In this document: positions 45,201-58,069 of the stretch, piece by piece
How the letters are laid out: the number at the start of each line of letters is the position of its first letter
Numbering within the stretch: position 1 is the first letter of the stretch
Assembly (NCBI RefSeq): GCF_043290135.1
Contig: NC_134701.1
Location: 9,516,001-9,580,000 of the forward strand
Reading direction: 5' to 3'
Source: Rhipicephalus microplus
Lineage: Eukaryota > Arthropoda > Arachnida > Ixodida > Ixodidae
Length of the DNA stretch: 64,000 nucleotides
The notes under the pieces: model-generated
Database searches by the model: none
The model's input: only the letters and a program-made list of their open reading frames with translations
What the model was told of the DNA's origin: nothing
Translations under genes and position numbers: made by a program

Positions 45201-46949
45201 GAGCCCTCCCGGGAGTGGTGCAGCGCTTTTTTTCTTTTGGGCTGATAGCTTTGAAGATATGTTCTGATGGTCGTGAGAGTGGAGCAGGACTGTCTCCGTG
45301 GCGCAATTGCCCAGTGCGATCGGCAGTTAACCGAAAGGTTTGAGGTTCGAGCCCACCTGGTGGTGGTGCGGCGCTTTTTTTTCTTTGGGCTGATAACTTT
45401 GAAGCTATGTTCTGATGAAGGTGAGAGTGGAGCGCGACTGTCTCCGTGGCGCAATTGGCTAGCGCGATCGGCTGTTAACCGAAAGGTTGTAGGTTCGAGC
45501 ACATCCGGTGGTGGTGCGGCGCTTTATTTTTCTTTGGGCTGATAGCTTTGAAGATATGTTCTGATGGTGTGAGAGTGGAGCAGGACTGTCTCCTGGCGCA
45601 ATTGGCTGCTGCGATCGGCTGTTAACCGAAAGGTTGGAGGTACGAGCCCACCTGTTGGAGGTGCGGCGCTTTTTTTTCTTTGGGCTGATAGCTTTGAAGA
45701 TATGTTCTGTTGGTGGTGAGAGTGGAGCACGACTGTCTCCGTGGCGCAATTGGCTAGAGCGATCGGCTGTTAACCGAACGGTTGGAGGTTCGAGCCCACC
45801 CGATGGTTGTGCGGCGCTTTTTTTCCTTTGGGTTGATAGCTCTGAAGTAATGTCCTGACGGTGGTGAGAGTGGAGCACGACTGTCTTCGTGGCGCAATTG
45901 GCTATGCGATTGGCTGTTAATTGAAAGGTTGGAGGTTCGAGCCCTCCCGGGAGTGGTGTGTTGCTTTTTTTCTTTGGGCTGATAGCTTTGAAGATATGTT
46001 CTGTTGGTGTTGAGAGTGGAGCAGGACTGTCTCCGTGGCGCAATTGGCTAGCGCGATTGGCTGTTAACCGAAAGGTTGGAGGTACGAGCCCACCAGGTGG
46101 TGGTGCGGCGCCTTTTTTTCTTTGGGCTGATAGCTCTGAAGAAATGTTCTGACGGTGGTGAGAGTGGAGCACGACTGTCTTCGTGGCGCAATTGGCTATG
46201 CGATCGGCTGTTAACTGAAAAGTTGGAGGTTCGAGCCCGCCCGGGAGTGGTGTGTTGCCTTTTTTCTTTGGGCTGATAGCTTTGAAGAAATTTTCTGATG
46301 GTGGTGAGAGTAGAGCACGACTGTCTCCGTGGCGCAGTTGGCTGGCGCGATCGGCTGTTGACCGCAAGGTTGGAGGTACGAGCCCACCCGGTGGTGGTGC
46401 GGCGCTTTTTTTTCTTTGGGCTGATAGCTTTGAAGATATGTTCTTATGGTGGTGAGAGTGGAGCACGACTGTCTCCGTGGCGCAATTGGCTAGCGCGATC
46501 GGCTGTTAACCGAAAGGTTGGAGGTACGAGCCCACCCGGCGGTGGTGCGGTGCTTTTTTTTCTTTGGACAGATATATTTGAAGATATGTTCTGGTGGTGG
46601 TGAGTGTGGAGCAGGACGGTCTCCGTGGCGCAATTGGCTAGCGTCATCGGCTGTTAACCGAAAGGTTGGAGGTACGAGCACACCCGGTGGTGGTGCGGCG
46701 CTTTTTTTTCTTTGGGCTGATAGCTTTGAAGAAATGTTCTGATGGTGGTGAGAGTGGAGCACGACTGTCTCCGTGGCGCAGTTGGCTAGCGCGATCGGCT
46801 GGTAACCGAAATGTTGGAGGTTCGAGCCCACCCGGTGGTGGTGCGGCGCTTTTTTTCTTTTGAGCTGATAGCTTTGAAGATATGTTCTGATGGTGGTGAG
46901 AGTGGAGCAGGACTGTCTCCGTGGCGCAATTGCCTAGTGCGATCGGCTG
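42255..46949 (+). repeat. Array stretch of about 32 monomers
   Basis: A mixture of class A and B units with no near-perfect block partner nearby, apart from 43126-43473 (copy of 33255-33605) and 46298-46742, which recurs at 58350-58794 (offset 12052). It contains GGT-anticodon units at 44290 and 46801 and a T33-to-A unit near 45323. Confidence 0.75.
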
Positions 46950-48620
46950 TTAACCGAAAGGTTGGAGGTTCGAGCCCACCCGGTGGTGGTGCGGCGCTTT
47001 TTTTTGGGCTGATAACTTTGAAGCTATGTTCTGATGGTGGTGAGAGTGGAGCGCGACTGTCTCCGTGGCGCAATTGGCTAGCGCGATCGGCTGTTAACCG
47101 AAAGGTTGGAGCTACGAGCCCACCCGGTGGTGGTGCGGCGCTTTTTTTGGGCTGATAGCTTTGAAGATATGTTCTGGTGGTGGTGAGAGTGGAGCACGAC
47201 AGTCTCCGTGGCGCGATAGGCTAGCGCGATCGGCTGTTAACCGAAAGGTTAGAGGTTCGAGCCCTCCCGGGAGTGGTGTGTTGCCTTTTGTATTTTGCGC
47301 TGATAGCTTTGAAGATATGTTCTGGTGGTGGTGAGTGTGGAGCAGGACTGTCTCCGTGGCGCAATTGGTTAGCGCGATCGGCTGTTAACCGAAAGGTTGG
47401 AGGTACGAGCCCCCCGGTGGTGGTGTGGCGCTTTTTTTTCTTTGGGCTGATAGCTTTGAAGATATGTACTGATGGTGGTGAGAGTGGAGCACGACTGTCT
47501 CCGTGGCGCAGTTGGATAGTGCGATCGGCTGTTAACTGAAATTTTGTAGGTTCGAGCCCATCCGGTGGTGGTGCGGCGCTTTATTTTTCTTTGGGCTGAT
47601 AGCTTTGAAGATATGTTCTGATGGTGGTAAGAGTGGAGCACGACAGTCTCCATGGCGCAATTGGCTAGCGCGATCGGCTGTTAACCGAAAGGTTGGAGGT
47701 ACGAGTCAACCCGGTGGTGGTGCGGCGATTATTTTCTCTGGGCTGATAGCTCTGAAGAAATGTTCTGACGGTGGTGAGAGTGGAGCACGACTGTCTTCGT
47801 GGCGCAATCGGCTATGCGATCGGCTGTTCACTGAAAGGTTGGAGGTTCGAGCCCTCCCGGGAGTGGTGTGTTGCTTTTTTTTCTTCGGGCTGATAGCTTT
47901 GAAGATATGTTCTGGTGGTGGTGAGAGTGGAGCACGACTGTCTCCGTGGCACAATTGGCTAGCGCGATCGGCTGTTAACCGAAAGGTTGGAGGTACGAGC
48001 CCACCTGGTGGTGGTGCGGCTCTTTTTTTCTTTGGGCTGATAGCTTTGAAGATATGTTCTGATGGTGGTAAGAGTAGAGCACGGCTGTCTCCATGGCGCA
48101 ATTGGCTAGCGCGATCGGCTGTTAACCGAAATGTCGGAGGTACGAGCCCGCCCGGTGGTGGTGCGGGGCTTTTTTTTCTTTGGGCTGATAGCTCTTAAGA
48201 AACGTTCTGACGGTGGTGATAGTGGAGCACGACTGTCTTCGTGGCGCAATCGGCTATGCGATCGGCTGTTAACTGAAAGGTTGGAGGTTCGAGCCCTCCC
48301 GGGAGTGGTGTGTTGCTTTTTTTTCTTTGGGCTGATAGCTTTGAAGATATGTTCTGATGGTGGTGAGAGTGGAGCAGGACTGTCTCCGTGGCGCAATTCG
48401 CTAGTGCGATCGGCTGTTAGCCGAAAGGTTGGAGGTTCGAGCCCACCCGGTGGTGGTGCGGCGCTTTTTTTTCTTTGGGCTGATAACTTTGAAGATATGT
48501 TCTGACGGTGGTGATAGTGGAGCACGACTGTCTTCGTGGCGCAATCGGCTATGCGATCGGCTGTTAACCGATAGGTTGGAGGTTCGAGCCCACCCGGTGG
48601 TGGTGCGCCGCTTTTTTTTT
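46950..48620 (+). repeat. 2.2-kb higher-order repeat, copy 1 (diverged)
   Basis: Matches the second copy at an offset of 2800 (47273 against 50073; 47369 against 50169). Shared marks are the unit with GAGCCCCCCGG, the GGCTGTTCACTG loop variant and GGTACGAGTCAACC. Confidence 0.75.
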
Positions 48621-49729
48621 CTTTGGGCTGATAGCTTTGAAGATATGTTCTGATGGTGGTGAGAGTGGAGCATGACTGTCTCCGTGGCGCAATCAGCTAG
48701 CGCGATTGGCTGTTAACCGAAAGGTTGGAGGTAGGAGCCCACCAGGTGGTGGTGCGGCGCCTTTTTTTCTTTGGGCTGATAGCTCTGAAGAAATATTCTG
48801 ACGGTGGTGAGAGTGGAGCACGACTGTCTTCGTGGCGCAATTGGCTATGCGATCGGCTGTTAACTGAAAAGTTGGAGGTTCGAGCCCTCCCGGGAGTGGT
48901 GTGTTGCCTTTTTTTCTTTGGGCTGATAGCTTTGAAGATATGTTCTGATGGTGGTGAGAATGGAGCAGAACTGTCTCCGTGGCGCAATTGGCTGGCGCGA
49001 TCGGCTGTTAACCGCAAGGTTGGAGGTACGAGCCCACCCGGTGGTGGTGCGGCGCTTTTTTTTCTTTGGGCTGATAGCTTTGAAGATATGTTCTGATGGT
49101 GGTGAGAGTGGCGCACGACTGTCTCCGTGGCGCAATTGGCTATGCGATTGGCTGTTAATTGAAAGGTTGGAGGTTCAAGCCCTCCCGGGAGTGGTGTGTT
49201 GCTTTTTTTCTTTGGGCTGATAGCTTTGAAGATATGTTCTGATGGTGTTGAGAGTGGAGCAAGACTGTCTCCATGGCGCAATTGGCTAGCGCGATCGGCT
49301 GTTAACCGAAAGGTTGGAGGTACGAGCCCACCCGATGGTGGTGCGGCGCTTTTTTTTCTTTGGGCTGATAGCTTTGAAGATATGTTCTGATGGTGGTGAG
49401 AGTGGAGCATGACTGTCTCCGTGGCGCAATCAGCTAGCGCGATTGGCTGTTAACCGAAAGGTTGGAGGTACGAGCCCACCAGGTGGTGGTGCGGCGCTTT
49501 TTTTTTCTTTGGGCTGATAGCTTTGAAGAAATGTTCTGATGGTGGTGAGAGTGGAGCACGACTGTCTCCGTGGCGCAGTTGGCTAGCGCGATCGGCTGTT
49601 AACCGAAATGTTGGAGGTTCGAGCCCACCCGGTGGTGGTGCGGCGCTTTTTTTCTTTTGGGCTGATAGCTTTGAAGAAATGTTCTGATGATGGATAGAGT
49701 GGAGCACGACTGTCTCCGTGGCGCAGTTG

Positions 49730-51420
49730 GCTAGTGCGATCGGCTGTTAACCGAAAGGTTGGAGGTTCGAGCCCACCCGGTGGTGGTGCGGCGCTTTTTT
49801 TTCTTTGGGCTGATAACTTTGAAGCTATGTTCTGATGGTGGTGAGAATGGAACGCGACTGTCTCCGTGGCGCAATTGGCTAGCGCGATCGGCTGTTACCC
49901 GAAAGGTTGGAGCTACGAGCCCACCCGGTGGTGGTGCGGCGCTTTTTTGGGCTGATAGCTTTGAAGATATGTTCTGGTGGTGGTGAGAGTGGAGCACGAC
50001 AGTCTCCGTGGCGCGATAGGCTAGCGCGATCGGCTGTTAACCGAAAGGTTAGAGGTTCGAGCCCTCCCGGGAGTGGTGTGTTGCCTTTTTTATTTTGCGC
50101 TGATCGCTTTGAAGATATGTTCTGGTGGTGGTGAGTGTGGAGCAGGACTGTCTCCGTGGCGCAATTGGCTAGCGCGATCGGCTGTTAACCGAAAGGTTGG
50201 AGGTACGAGCCCCCCGGTGGTGGTGTGGCGCTTTTTTTTCTTTGGGCTGATAGCTTTGAAGAGATGTACTGATGGTGGTGAGAGTGGAGCACGACTGTCT
50301 CCGTGGCGCAATTGGATAGCGCGATCGGCTGTTAACTGAAATTTTGTAGGTTCGAGCCCATCCGGTGGTGGTGCGGCGCTTTATTTTTCTTTGGGCTGAT
50401 AGCTTTGAAGATATGTTCTGATGGTGGTAAGAGTGGAGCACGACAGTCTCCATGGCGCAATTGGCTAGCGCGATCGGCTGTTAACCGAAAGGTTGGAGGT
50501 ACGAGTCAACCCGGTGGTGGTGCGGCGATTTTTTTTCTCTGGGCTGATAGCTCTGAAGAAATGTTCTGACGGTGGTGAGAGTGGGCACGACTGTCTTCGT
50601 GGCGCAATCGGCTATGCGATCGGCTGTTCACTGAAATGTTGGAGGTTCGAGCCCTCCCGGAAGTGGTGTGTTGCTTTTTTTTCTTTGGGCCGATAGCTTT
50701 GAAGATATGTTCTGGTGGTGGTGAGAGTGGAGCACGACTGTCTCCGTGGCACAATTGGCTAGCGCGATCGGCTGTTAACCGAAAGGTTGGAGGTACGAGC
50801 CCACCTGGTGGTGGTGCGGCTCTTTTTTTCTTTGGGCTGATAGCTTTGAAGATATGTTCTGATGGTGGTAAGAGTGGAGCACGGCTGTCTCCGTGGCGCA
50901 ATTGGCTAGCGCGATCGGCTGTTAACCGAAATGTCGGAGGTACGAGCCCGCCCAGTGGTGGTGCGGGGCTTTTTTTTCTTTGGGCTGATAGCTCTTAATA
51001 AATGTTCTGACGGTGGTGAAAGTGGAGCACGACTGTCTTCGTGGCGCAATCGGCTATGCGATCGGCTGTTAACTGAAAGGTTGGAGGTTCGAGCCCTCCC
51101 GGGAGTGGTGTGTTGCTTTTTTTTTCTTTGGGCTGATAGCTTTGACGATATGTTCTGATGGTGGTGAGAGTGGAGCAGGACTGTCTCCGTGGCGCAATTC
51201 GCTAGTGCGATCGGCTGTTAGCCGAAAGGTTGGAGGTTCGAGCCCACCCGGTGGTGGTGCGGCGCTTTTTTTTTCTTTGGGCTGATAACTTTGAAGATAT
51301 GTTCTGACGGTGGTGATAGTGGAGCACGACTGTCTTCGTGGCGCAATCGGCTATGCGATCGGCTGTTAACCGATAGGCTGGAGGTTCGAGCCCACCCGGT
51401 GGTGGTGCGCCGCTTTTTTT
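49730..51420 (+). repeat. 2.2-kb higher-order repeat, copy 2
   Basis: Matches the third copy at an offset of about 2208 (50073 against 52281). A small private deletion (GTGGGCACGACTG near 50582) distinguishes it. Confidence 0.8.
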
Positions 51421-51939
51421 CTTTTTGGCTGATAGCTTTGAAGATATGTTCTGATGGTGGTGAGAGTGGAGCAGGACTGTCTCCGTGGCGCAATTGCCTA
51501 GTGCGATCGGCTGTTAACCGAAAGGTTGGAGGTTCGAGCCAACCCGGTGGTGGTGCGGCGCTTTTTTTTCTTTGGGCTGATAACTTTGAAGCTATGTCCT
51601 GCTGGTGGTGAGAGTGGAGCGCGACGGTCTCCGTGGCGCAATTGGCTAGCGCGGTCGGCTGTTAACCGAAAGGTTGGAGGTACGAGCCCCCCGGTGGTGG
51701 TGTGGCGCTTTTTTTTCTTTGGGCTGATAGCTTTGAAGATATGTACTGATGGTGGTGAGAGTGGAGCACGACTGTCTCCGTGGCGCAATTGGCTAGCGTC
51801 ATCGGCTGTTAACCGAAAGGTTGGAGGTACGAGCACACCCGGTGGTGCGGCGCTTTTTTTTCTTTGGGCTGATAGCTTTGAAGAAATGTTCTGATGGTGG
51901 TGAGAGTGGAGCACGACTGTCTCCGTGGCGCAGTTGGCT

Positions 51940-54070
51940 AGCGCGATCGGCTGTTAACCGAAAGGTTGGAGGTTCGAGCCCACCCGGTGGTGGTGCGGCG
52001 CTTTTTTTTCTTTGGGCTGATAACTTTGAAGCTATGTTCTGATGGTGGTGAGAGTGGAACGCGACTGTCTCCGTGGCGCAATTGGCTAGCGCGATCGGCT
52101 GTTAACCGAAAGGTTGGAGCTACGAGCCCACCCGATGGTGGTGCGGCGCTTTTTTTGGGCTGATAGCTTTGAAGATATGTTCTGGTGGTGGTGAGAGTGG
52201 AGCACGACAGTCTCCGTGGCGCGATAGGCTAGCGCGATCGGCTGTTAACCGAAAGGTTAGAGGTTCGAGCCCTCCCGGGAGTGGTGTGTTGCCTTTTTTA
52301 TTTTGCGCTGATAGCTTTGAAGATATGTTCTGGTGGTGGTGAGTGTGGAGCAGGACTGTCTCCGTGGCGCAATTGGCTAGCGCGATCGGCTGTTAACCGA
52401 AAGGTTGGAGGTACGAGCCCCCCGGTGGTGGTGTGGCGCTTTTTTTTCTTTGGGCTGATAGCTTTGAAGATATGTACTGATGGTGGTGAGAGTGGAGCAC
52501 GACTGTCTCCGTGGCGCAATTGGATAGCGCGATCGGCTGTTAACTGAAATTTTGTAGGTTCGAGCCCATCCGGTGGTGGTGAGGCGCTTTATTTTTCTTT
52601 GGGCTGATAGCTTTGAAGATATGTTCTGATGGTGGTAAGAGTGGAGCACGACAGTCTCCATGGCGCAATTGGCTAGCGCGATCGGCTGTTAACCGAAAGG
52701 TTGGAGGTACGAGTCAACCCGGTGGTGGTGCGGCGATTTTTTTTCTCTGGGCTGATAGCTCTGAAGAAATGTTCTGACGGTGGTGAGAGTGGAGCACGAC
52801 TGTCTTCGTGGCGCAATCGGCTATGCGATCGGCTGTTCACTGAAAGGTTGGAGGTTCGAGCCCTCCCGGGTGTGGTGTGTTGCTTTTTTTTCTTTGGGCT
52901 GATAGCTTTGAAGATATGTTCTGGTGGTGGTGAGAGTGGAGCACGACTGTCTGCGTGGCACAATTGGCTAGCGCGATCGGCTGTTAACCGAAAGGTTGGA
53001 GGTACGAGCCCACCTGGTGGTGGTGCGGCTCTTTTTTTGTTTGGGCTGATAGCTTTGAAGATATGTTCTGATGGTGGTAAGAGTGGAGCACGGCTGTCTC
53101 CGTGGCGCAATTGGCTAGCGCGATCGGCTGTTAACCGAAATGTCGGAGGTACGAGCCCGCCCAGTGGTGGTGCGGGGCTTTTTTTTTCTTTGGGCTGATA
53201 GCTCTTAATAAATGTTCTGACGGTGGTGATAGTGGAGCACGACTGTCTTCGTGGCGCAATCGGCTATGCGATCGGCTGTTAACTGAAAGGTTGGAGGTTC
53301 GAGCCCTCCCGGGAGTGGTGTGTTGCTTTTTTTTTCTTTGGGCTGATAGCTTTGACGATATGTTCTGATGGTGGTGAGAGTGGAGCAGGACTGTCTCCGT
53401 GGCGCAATTCGCTAGTGCGATCGGCTGTTAGCCGAAAGGTTGGAGGTTCGAGCCCACCCGGTGGTGGTGCGGCGCTTTTTTTTTCTTTGGGCTGATAACT
53501 TTGAAGATATGTTCTGACGGTGGTGATAGTGGAGCACGACTGTCTTCGTGGCGCAATCGGCTATGCGATCGGCTGTTAACCGATAGGTTGGAGGTTCGAG
53601 CCCACCCGGTGGTGGTGCGCCGCTTTTTTTTCTTTGGGCTGATAGCTTTGAAGATATGCTCTGATGGTGGTGAGAGTGGAGCATGACTGTCTCCGTGGCG
53701 CAATCAGCTAGCGCGATTGGCTGTTAACCGAAAGGTTGGAGGTAGGAGCCCACCAGGTGGTGGTGCGGCGCCTTTTTTTCTTTGGGCTGATAGCTCTGAA
53801 GAAATATTCTGACGGTGGTGAGAGTGGAACCCGACTGTCTTCGTGGCGCAATTGGCTATGCGATCGGCTGTTAACTGAAAAGTTGGAGGTTCGAGCCCTC
53901 CCGGGAGTGGTGTGTTGCCTTTTTTTCTTTGGGCTGATAGCTTTGAAGATATGTTCTGATGGTGGTGAGAGTGGAGCAGAACTGTCTCCGTGGCGCAATT
54001 GGCTGGCGCGATCGGCTGTTACCGCAAGGTTGGAGGTACGAGCCCACCCGGTGGTGGTGCGGCGCTTTCT
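51940..54070 (+). repeat. 2.2-kb higher-order repeat, copy 3
   Basis: Matches the fourth copy at an offset of 2212, then 2181 after that copy's 31-bp deletion. Apart from the deletion I see almost no differences. About 80 bp separate the two copies. Confidence 0.88.
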
Positions 54071-54151
54071 TTCTTTTGGGCTGATAGCTTTGAAGAAATG
54101 TTCTGATGGTGGATAGAGTGGAGCAGGACTGTCTCCGTGGCGCAGTTGGCT

Positions 54152-56250
54152 AGTGCGATCGGCTGTTAACCGAAAGGTTGGAGGTTCGAGCCCACCCGGT
54201 GGTGGTGCGGCGCTTTTTTTTCTTTGGGCTGATAACTTTGAAGCTATGTTCTGATGGTGGTGAGAGTGGAACGCGACTGTCTCCGTGGCGCAATTGGCTA
54301 GCGCGATCGGCTGTTAACCGAAAGGTTGGAGCTACGAGCCCACCCGGTGGTGGTGCGGCGCTTTTTTTGGGCTGATAGCTTTGAAGATATGTTCTGGTGG
54401 TGGTGAGAGTGGAGCACGACAGTCTCCGTGGCGCGATAGGCTAGCGCGATCGGCTGTTAACCGAAAGGTTAGAGGTTCGAGCCCTCCCGGGAGTGGTGTG
54501 TTGCCTTTTTTATTTTGCGCTGATAGCTTTGAAGATATGTTCTGGTGGTGGTGAGTGTGGAGCAGGACTGTTGTTAACCGAAAGGTTGGAGGTACGAGCC
54601 CCCCGGTGGTGGTGTGGCGCTTTTTTTTCTTTGGGCTGATAGCTTTGAAGATATGTACTGATGGTGGTGAGAGTGGAGCACGACTGTCTCCGTGGCGCAA
54701 TTGGATAGCGCGATCGGCTGTTAACTGAAATTTTGTAGGTTCGAGCCCATCCGGTGGTGGTGAGGCGCTTTATTTTTCTTTGGGCTGATAGCTTTGAAGA
54801 TATGTTCTGATGGTGGTAAGAGTGGAGCACGACAGTCTCCATGGCGCAATTGGCTAGCGCGATCGGCTGTTAACCGAAAGGTTGGAGGTACGAGTCAACC
54901 CGGTGGTGGTGCGGCGATTTTTTTTCTCTGGGCTGATAGCTCTGAAGAAATGTTCTGACGGTGGTGAGAGTGGAGCACGACTGTCTTCGTGGCGCAATCG
55001 GCTATGCGATCGGCTGTTCACTGAAAGGTTGGAGGTTCGAGCCCTCCCGGGTGTGGTGTGTTGCTTTTTTTTCTTTGGGCTGATAGCTTTGAAGATATGT
55101 TCTGGTGGTGGTGAGAGTGGAGCACGACTGTCTGCGTGGCACAATTGGCTAGCGCGATCGGCTGTTAACCGAAAGGTTGGAGGTACGAGCCCACCTGGTG
55201 GTGGTGCGGCTCTTTTTTTGTTTGGGCTGATAGCTTTGAAGATATGTTCTGATGGTGGTAAGAGTGGAGCACGGCTGTCTCCGTGGCGCAATTGGCTAGC
55301 GCGATCGGCTGTTAACCGAAATGTCGGAGGTACGAGCCCGCCCAGTGGTGGTGCGGGGCTTTTTTTTTCTTTGGGCTGATAGCTCTTAATAAATGTTCTG
55401 ACGGTGGTGATAGTGGAGCACGACTGTCTTCGTGGCGCAATCGGCTATGCGATCGGCTGTTAACTGAAAGGTTGGAGGTTCGAGCCCTCCCGGGAGTGGT
55501 GTGTTGCTTTTTTTTTCTTTGGGCTGATAGCTTTGACGATATGTTCTGATGGTGGTGAGAGTGGAGCAGGACTGTCTCCGTGGCGCAATTCGCTAGTGCG
55601 ATCGGCTGTTAGCCGAAAGGTTGGAGGTTCGAGCCCACCCGGTGGTGGTGCGGCGCTTTTTTTTTCTTTGGGCTGATAACTTTGAAGATATGTTCTGACG
55701 GTGGTGATAGTGGAGCACGACTGTCTTCGTGGCGCAATCGGCTATGCGATCGGCTGTTAACCGATAGGTTGGAGGTTCGAGCCCACCCGGTGGTGGTGCG
55801 CCGCTTTTTTTTCTTTGGGCTGATAGCTTTGAAGATATGCTCTGATGGTGGTGAGAGTGGAGCATGACTGTCTCCGTGGCGCAATCAGCTAGCGCGATTG
55901 GCTGTTAACCGAAAGGTTGGAGGTAGGAGCCCACCAGGTGGTGGTGCGGCGCCTTTTTTTCTTTGGGCTGATAGCTCTGAAGAAATATTCTGACGGTGGT
56001 GAGAGTGGAACCCGACTGTCTTCGTGGCGCAATTGGCTATGCGATCGGCTGTTAACTGAAAAGTTGGAGGTTCGAGCCCTCCCGGGAGTGGTGTGTTGCC
56101 TTTTTTTCTTTGGGCTGATAGCTTTGAAGATATGTTCTGATGGTGGTGAGAGTGGAGCAGAACTGTCTCCGTGGCGCAATTGGCTGGCGCGATCGGCTGT
56201 TACCGCAAGGTTGGAGGTACGAGCCCACCCGGTGGTGGTGCGGCGCTTTT
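54152..56250 (+). repeat. 2.2-kb higher-order repeat, copy 4
   Basis: Partner of 51940-54070, with the 31-bp deletion at 54571. It is the most recent-looking duplication in the right half of the array. Confidence 0.88.
54570..54611 (+). pseudogene. tRNA-like unit with 31-bp deletion of the 5' half
   Basis: The sequence goes from the spacer end GGACTG directly into TTGTTAACCG, removing the acceptor 5' strand, D-arm and A box. The intact paralogue starts at 52358. The deletion accounts exactly for the change in offset between the two block copies, from 2212 to 2181. TGT at both ends of the lost segment is a likely microhomology. Confidence 0.85.
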
Positions 56251-56924
56251 TTTCTTTTGGCTGATAGCTTTGAAGATATGTTCTTATGGTGGTGAGAGTG
56301 GCGCACGACTGTCTCTGTGGCGCAATGGGCTAGCGCGATCGGCTGTTAACCGAAAGGTTGGAGGTACGAGCCCACCTGGTGGTGGTGCGGTGCTTTTTTT
56401 TCTTTGGACAGATATATTTGAAGATATGTTCTGGTGGTGGTGAGTGTGGAGCAGGACTGTCTCCGTGGCGCAATTGGCTAGCGTCATCGGCTGTTAACCG
56501 AAAGGTTGGAGGTACGAGCACACCCGGTGGTGGTGCGGCGCTTTTTTTTCTTTGGGCTGATAGCTTTGAAGAAATGTTCTGATGGTGGTGAGAGTGGAGC
56601 ACGACTGTCTCCGTGGCGCAGTTGGCTAGCGCGATCGGCTGTTAACCGAAATGTTGGAGGTTCGAGCCCACCCGGTGGTGGTGCGGCGCTTTTTTTCTTT
56701 TTGGCTGATAGCTTTGAAGATATGTTCTGATGGTGGTGAGAGTGGAGCAGGACTGTCTCCGTGGCGCAATTGCCTAGTGCGATCGGCTGTTAACCGAAAG
56801 GTTGGAGGTTCGAGCCAACCCGGTGGTGGTGCGGCGCTTTTTTTTCTTTGGGCTGATAACTTTGAAGCTATGTCCTGCTGGTGGTGAGAGTGGAGCGCGA
56901 CGGTCTCCGTGGCGCAATTGGCTA

Positions 56925-57825
56925 GCGCGGTCGGCTGTTAACCGAAAGGTTGGAGCTACGAGCCCACCCGGTGGTGGTGCGACGCTTTTTTTGGGCTGAT
57001 AGCTTTGAAGATATGTTCTGGTGGTGGTGAGAGTAGAGCACGACTGTCTCCGTGGCGCAATTGGCTAGAGCGATCGGCTGTTAACCGAAAGGTTAGAGGT
57101 TCGAGCCCACCCGATGGTTGTGCGGCGCTTTTTTTCCTTTGGGTTGATAGCTCTGAAGTAATGTCCTGACGGTGGTGAGAGTGGAGCACGACTGTCTTCG
57201 TGGCGCAATGGGCTATGCGATTGGCTGTTAATTGAAAGGTTGGAGGTTCGAGCCCTCCCGGGAGTGGTGTGTTGCTTTTTTTCTTTGGGCTGATAGCTTT
57301 GAAGATATGTTCTGATGGTGTTGAGAGCGGAGCAGGACTGTCTCCGTGGCGCAATTGGCTAGCGCGATCGGCTGTTAACCGAAAGGTTGCAGGTACGAGC
57401 CCACCTGATGGTGGTGCGGCGCTTTTTTTTCTTTGGGCTGATAGCTTTGAAGATATGTTCTGATTGTGGTGAGAGTGGAGCATGACTGTCTCCGTGGCGC
57501 AATCAGCTAGCGCGATTGGCTGTTAACCGAAAGGTTGGAGGTACGAGCCCACCAGGTGGTGGTGCGGCGCCTTTTTTTCTTTGGGCTGATAGCTCTGAAG
57601 AAATGTTCTGACGGTGGTGATAGTGGAGCACGACTGTCTTCGTGGCGCAATTGGCTATGCGATCGGCTGTTAACTGAAAAGTTGGAGGTTCGAGCCCTCC
57701 CGGGAGTGGTGTGTTGCCTTTTTTTCTTTGGGCTGATAGCTTTGAAGATATGTTCTGATGGTGGTGAGAGTGGAGCAGAACTGTCTCCGTGGCGCAATTG
57801 GCTGGCGCCATCGGCTGTTAACCGC
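56925..57825 (+). repeat. Block recurring at the window end, copy 1
   Basis: About six monomers matching 63100-64000 at an offset of 6175. Shared marks include CAATGGGCTATGCG and GGTTGCAGGTACGAGCCC. Confidence 0.85.
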
Positions 57826-58069
57826 AAGGTTGGAGGTACGAGCCCACCCGGTGGTGGTGCGGCGCTTTTTTTTTCTTTGGGCTGATAGCTTTGAAGATAT
57901 GTTCTTATGGTGGTGAGAGTGGAGCACGACTGTCTCCGTGGCGCAATTGGCTAGCGCGATCGGCTGTTAACCGAAAGGTTGCAGGTACGAGCCCACCCGA
58001 TGGTGGTGCGGCGCTTTTTTTTCTTTGGGCTGATAGCTTTGAAGATATGTTCTGATGGTGGTGAGAGTG

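Noticed and set aside
45459..46466. 335-codon minus-strand ORF, and similar long ORFs (e.g. 27782-28774, 4068-4790, 703-1398) as real genes
   Set aside because: They are translations of the satellite. Open frames exist on both strands, copies of one block break in different places, the 'protein repeat' is the tRNA-like monomer read in shifting frames, and no known domain is present.
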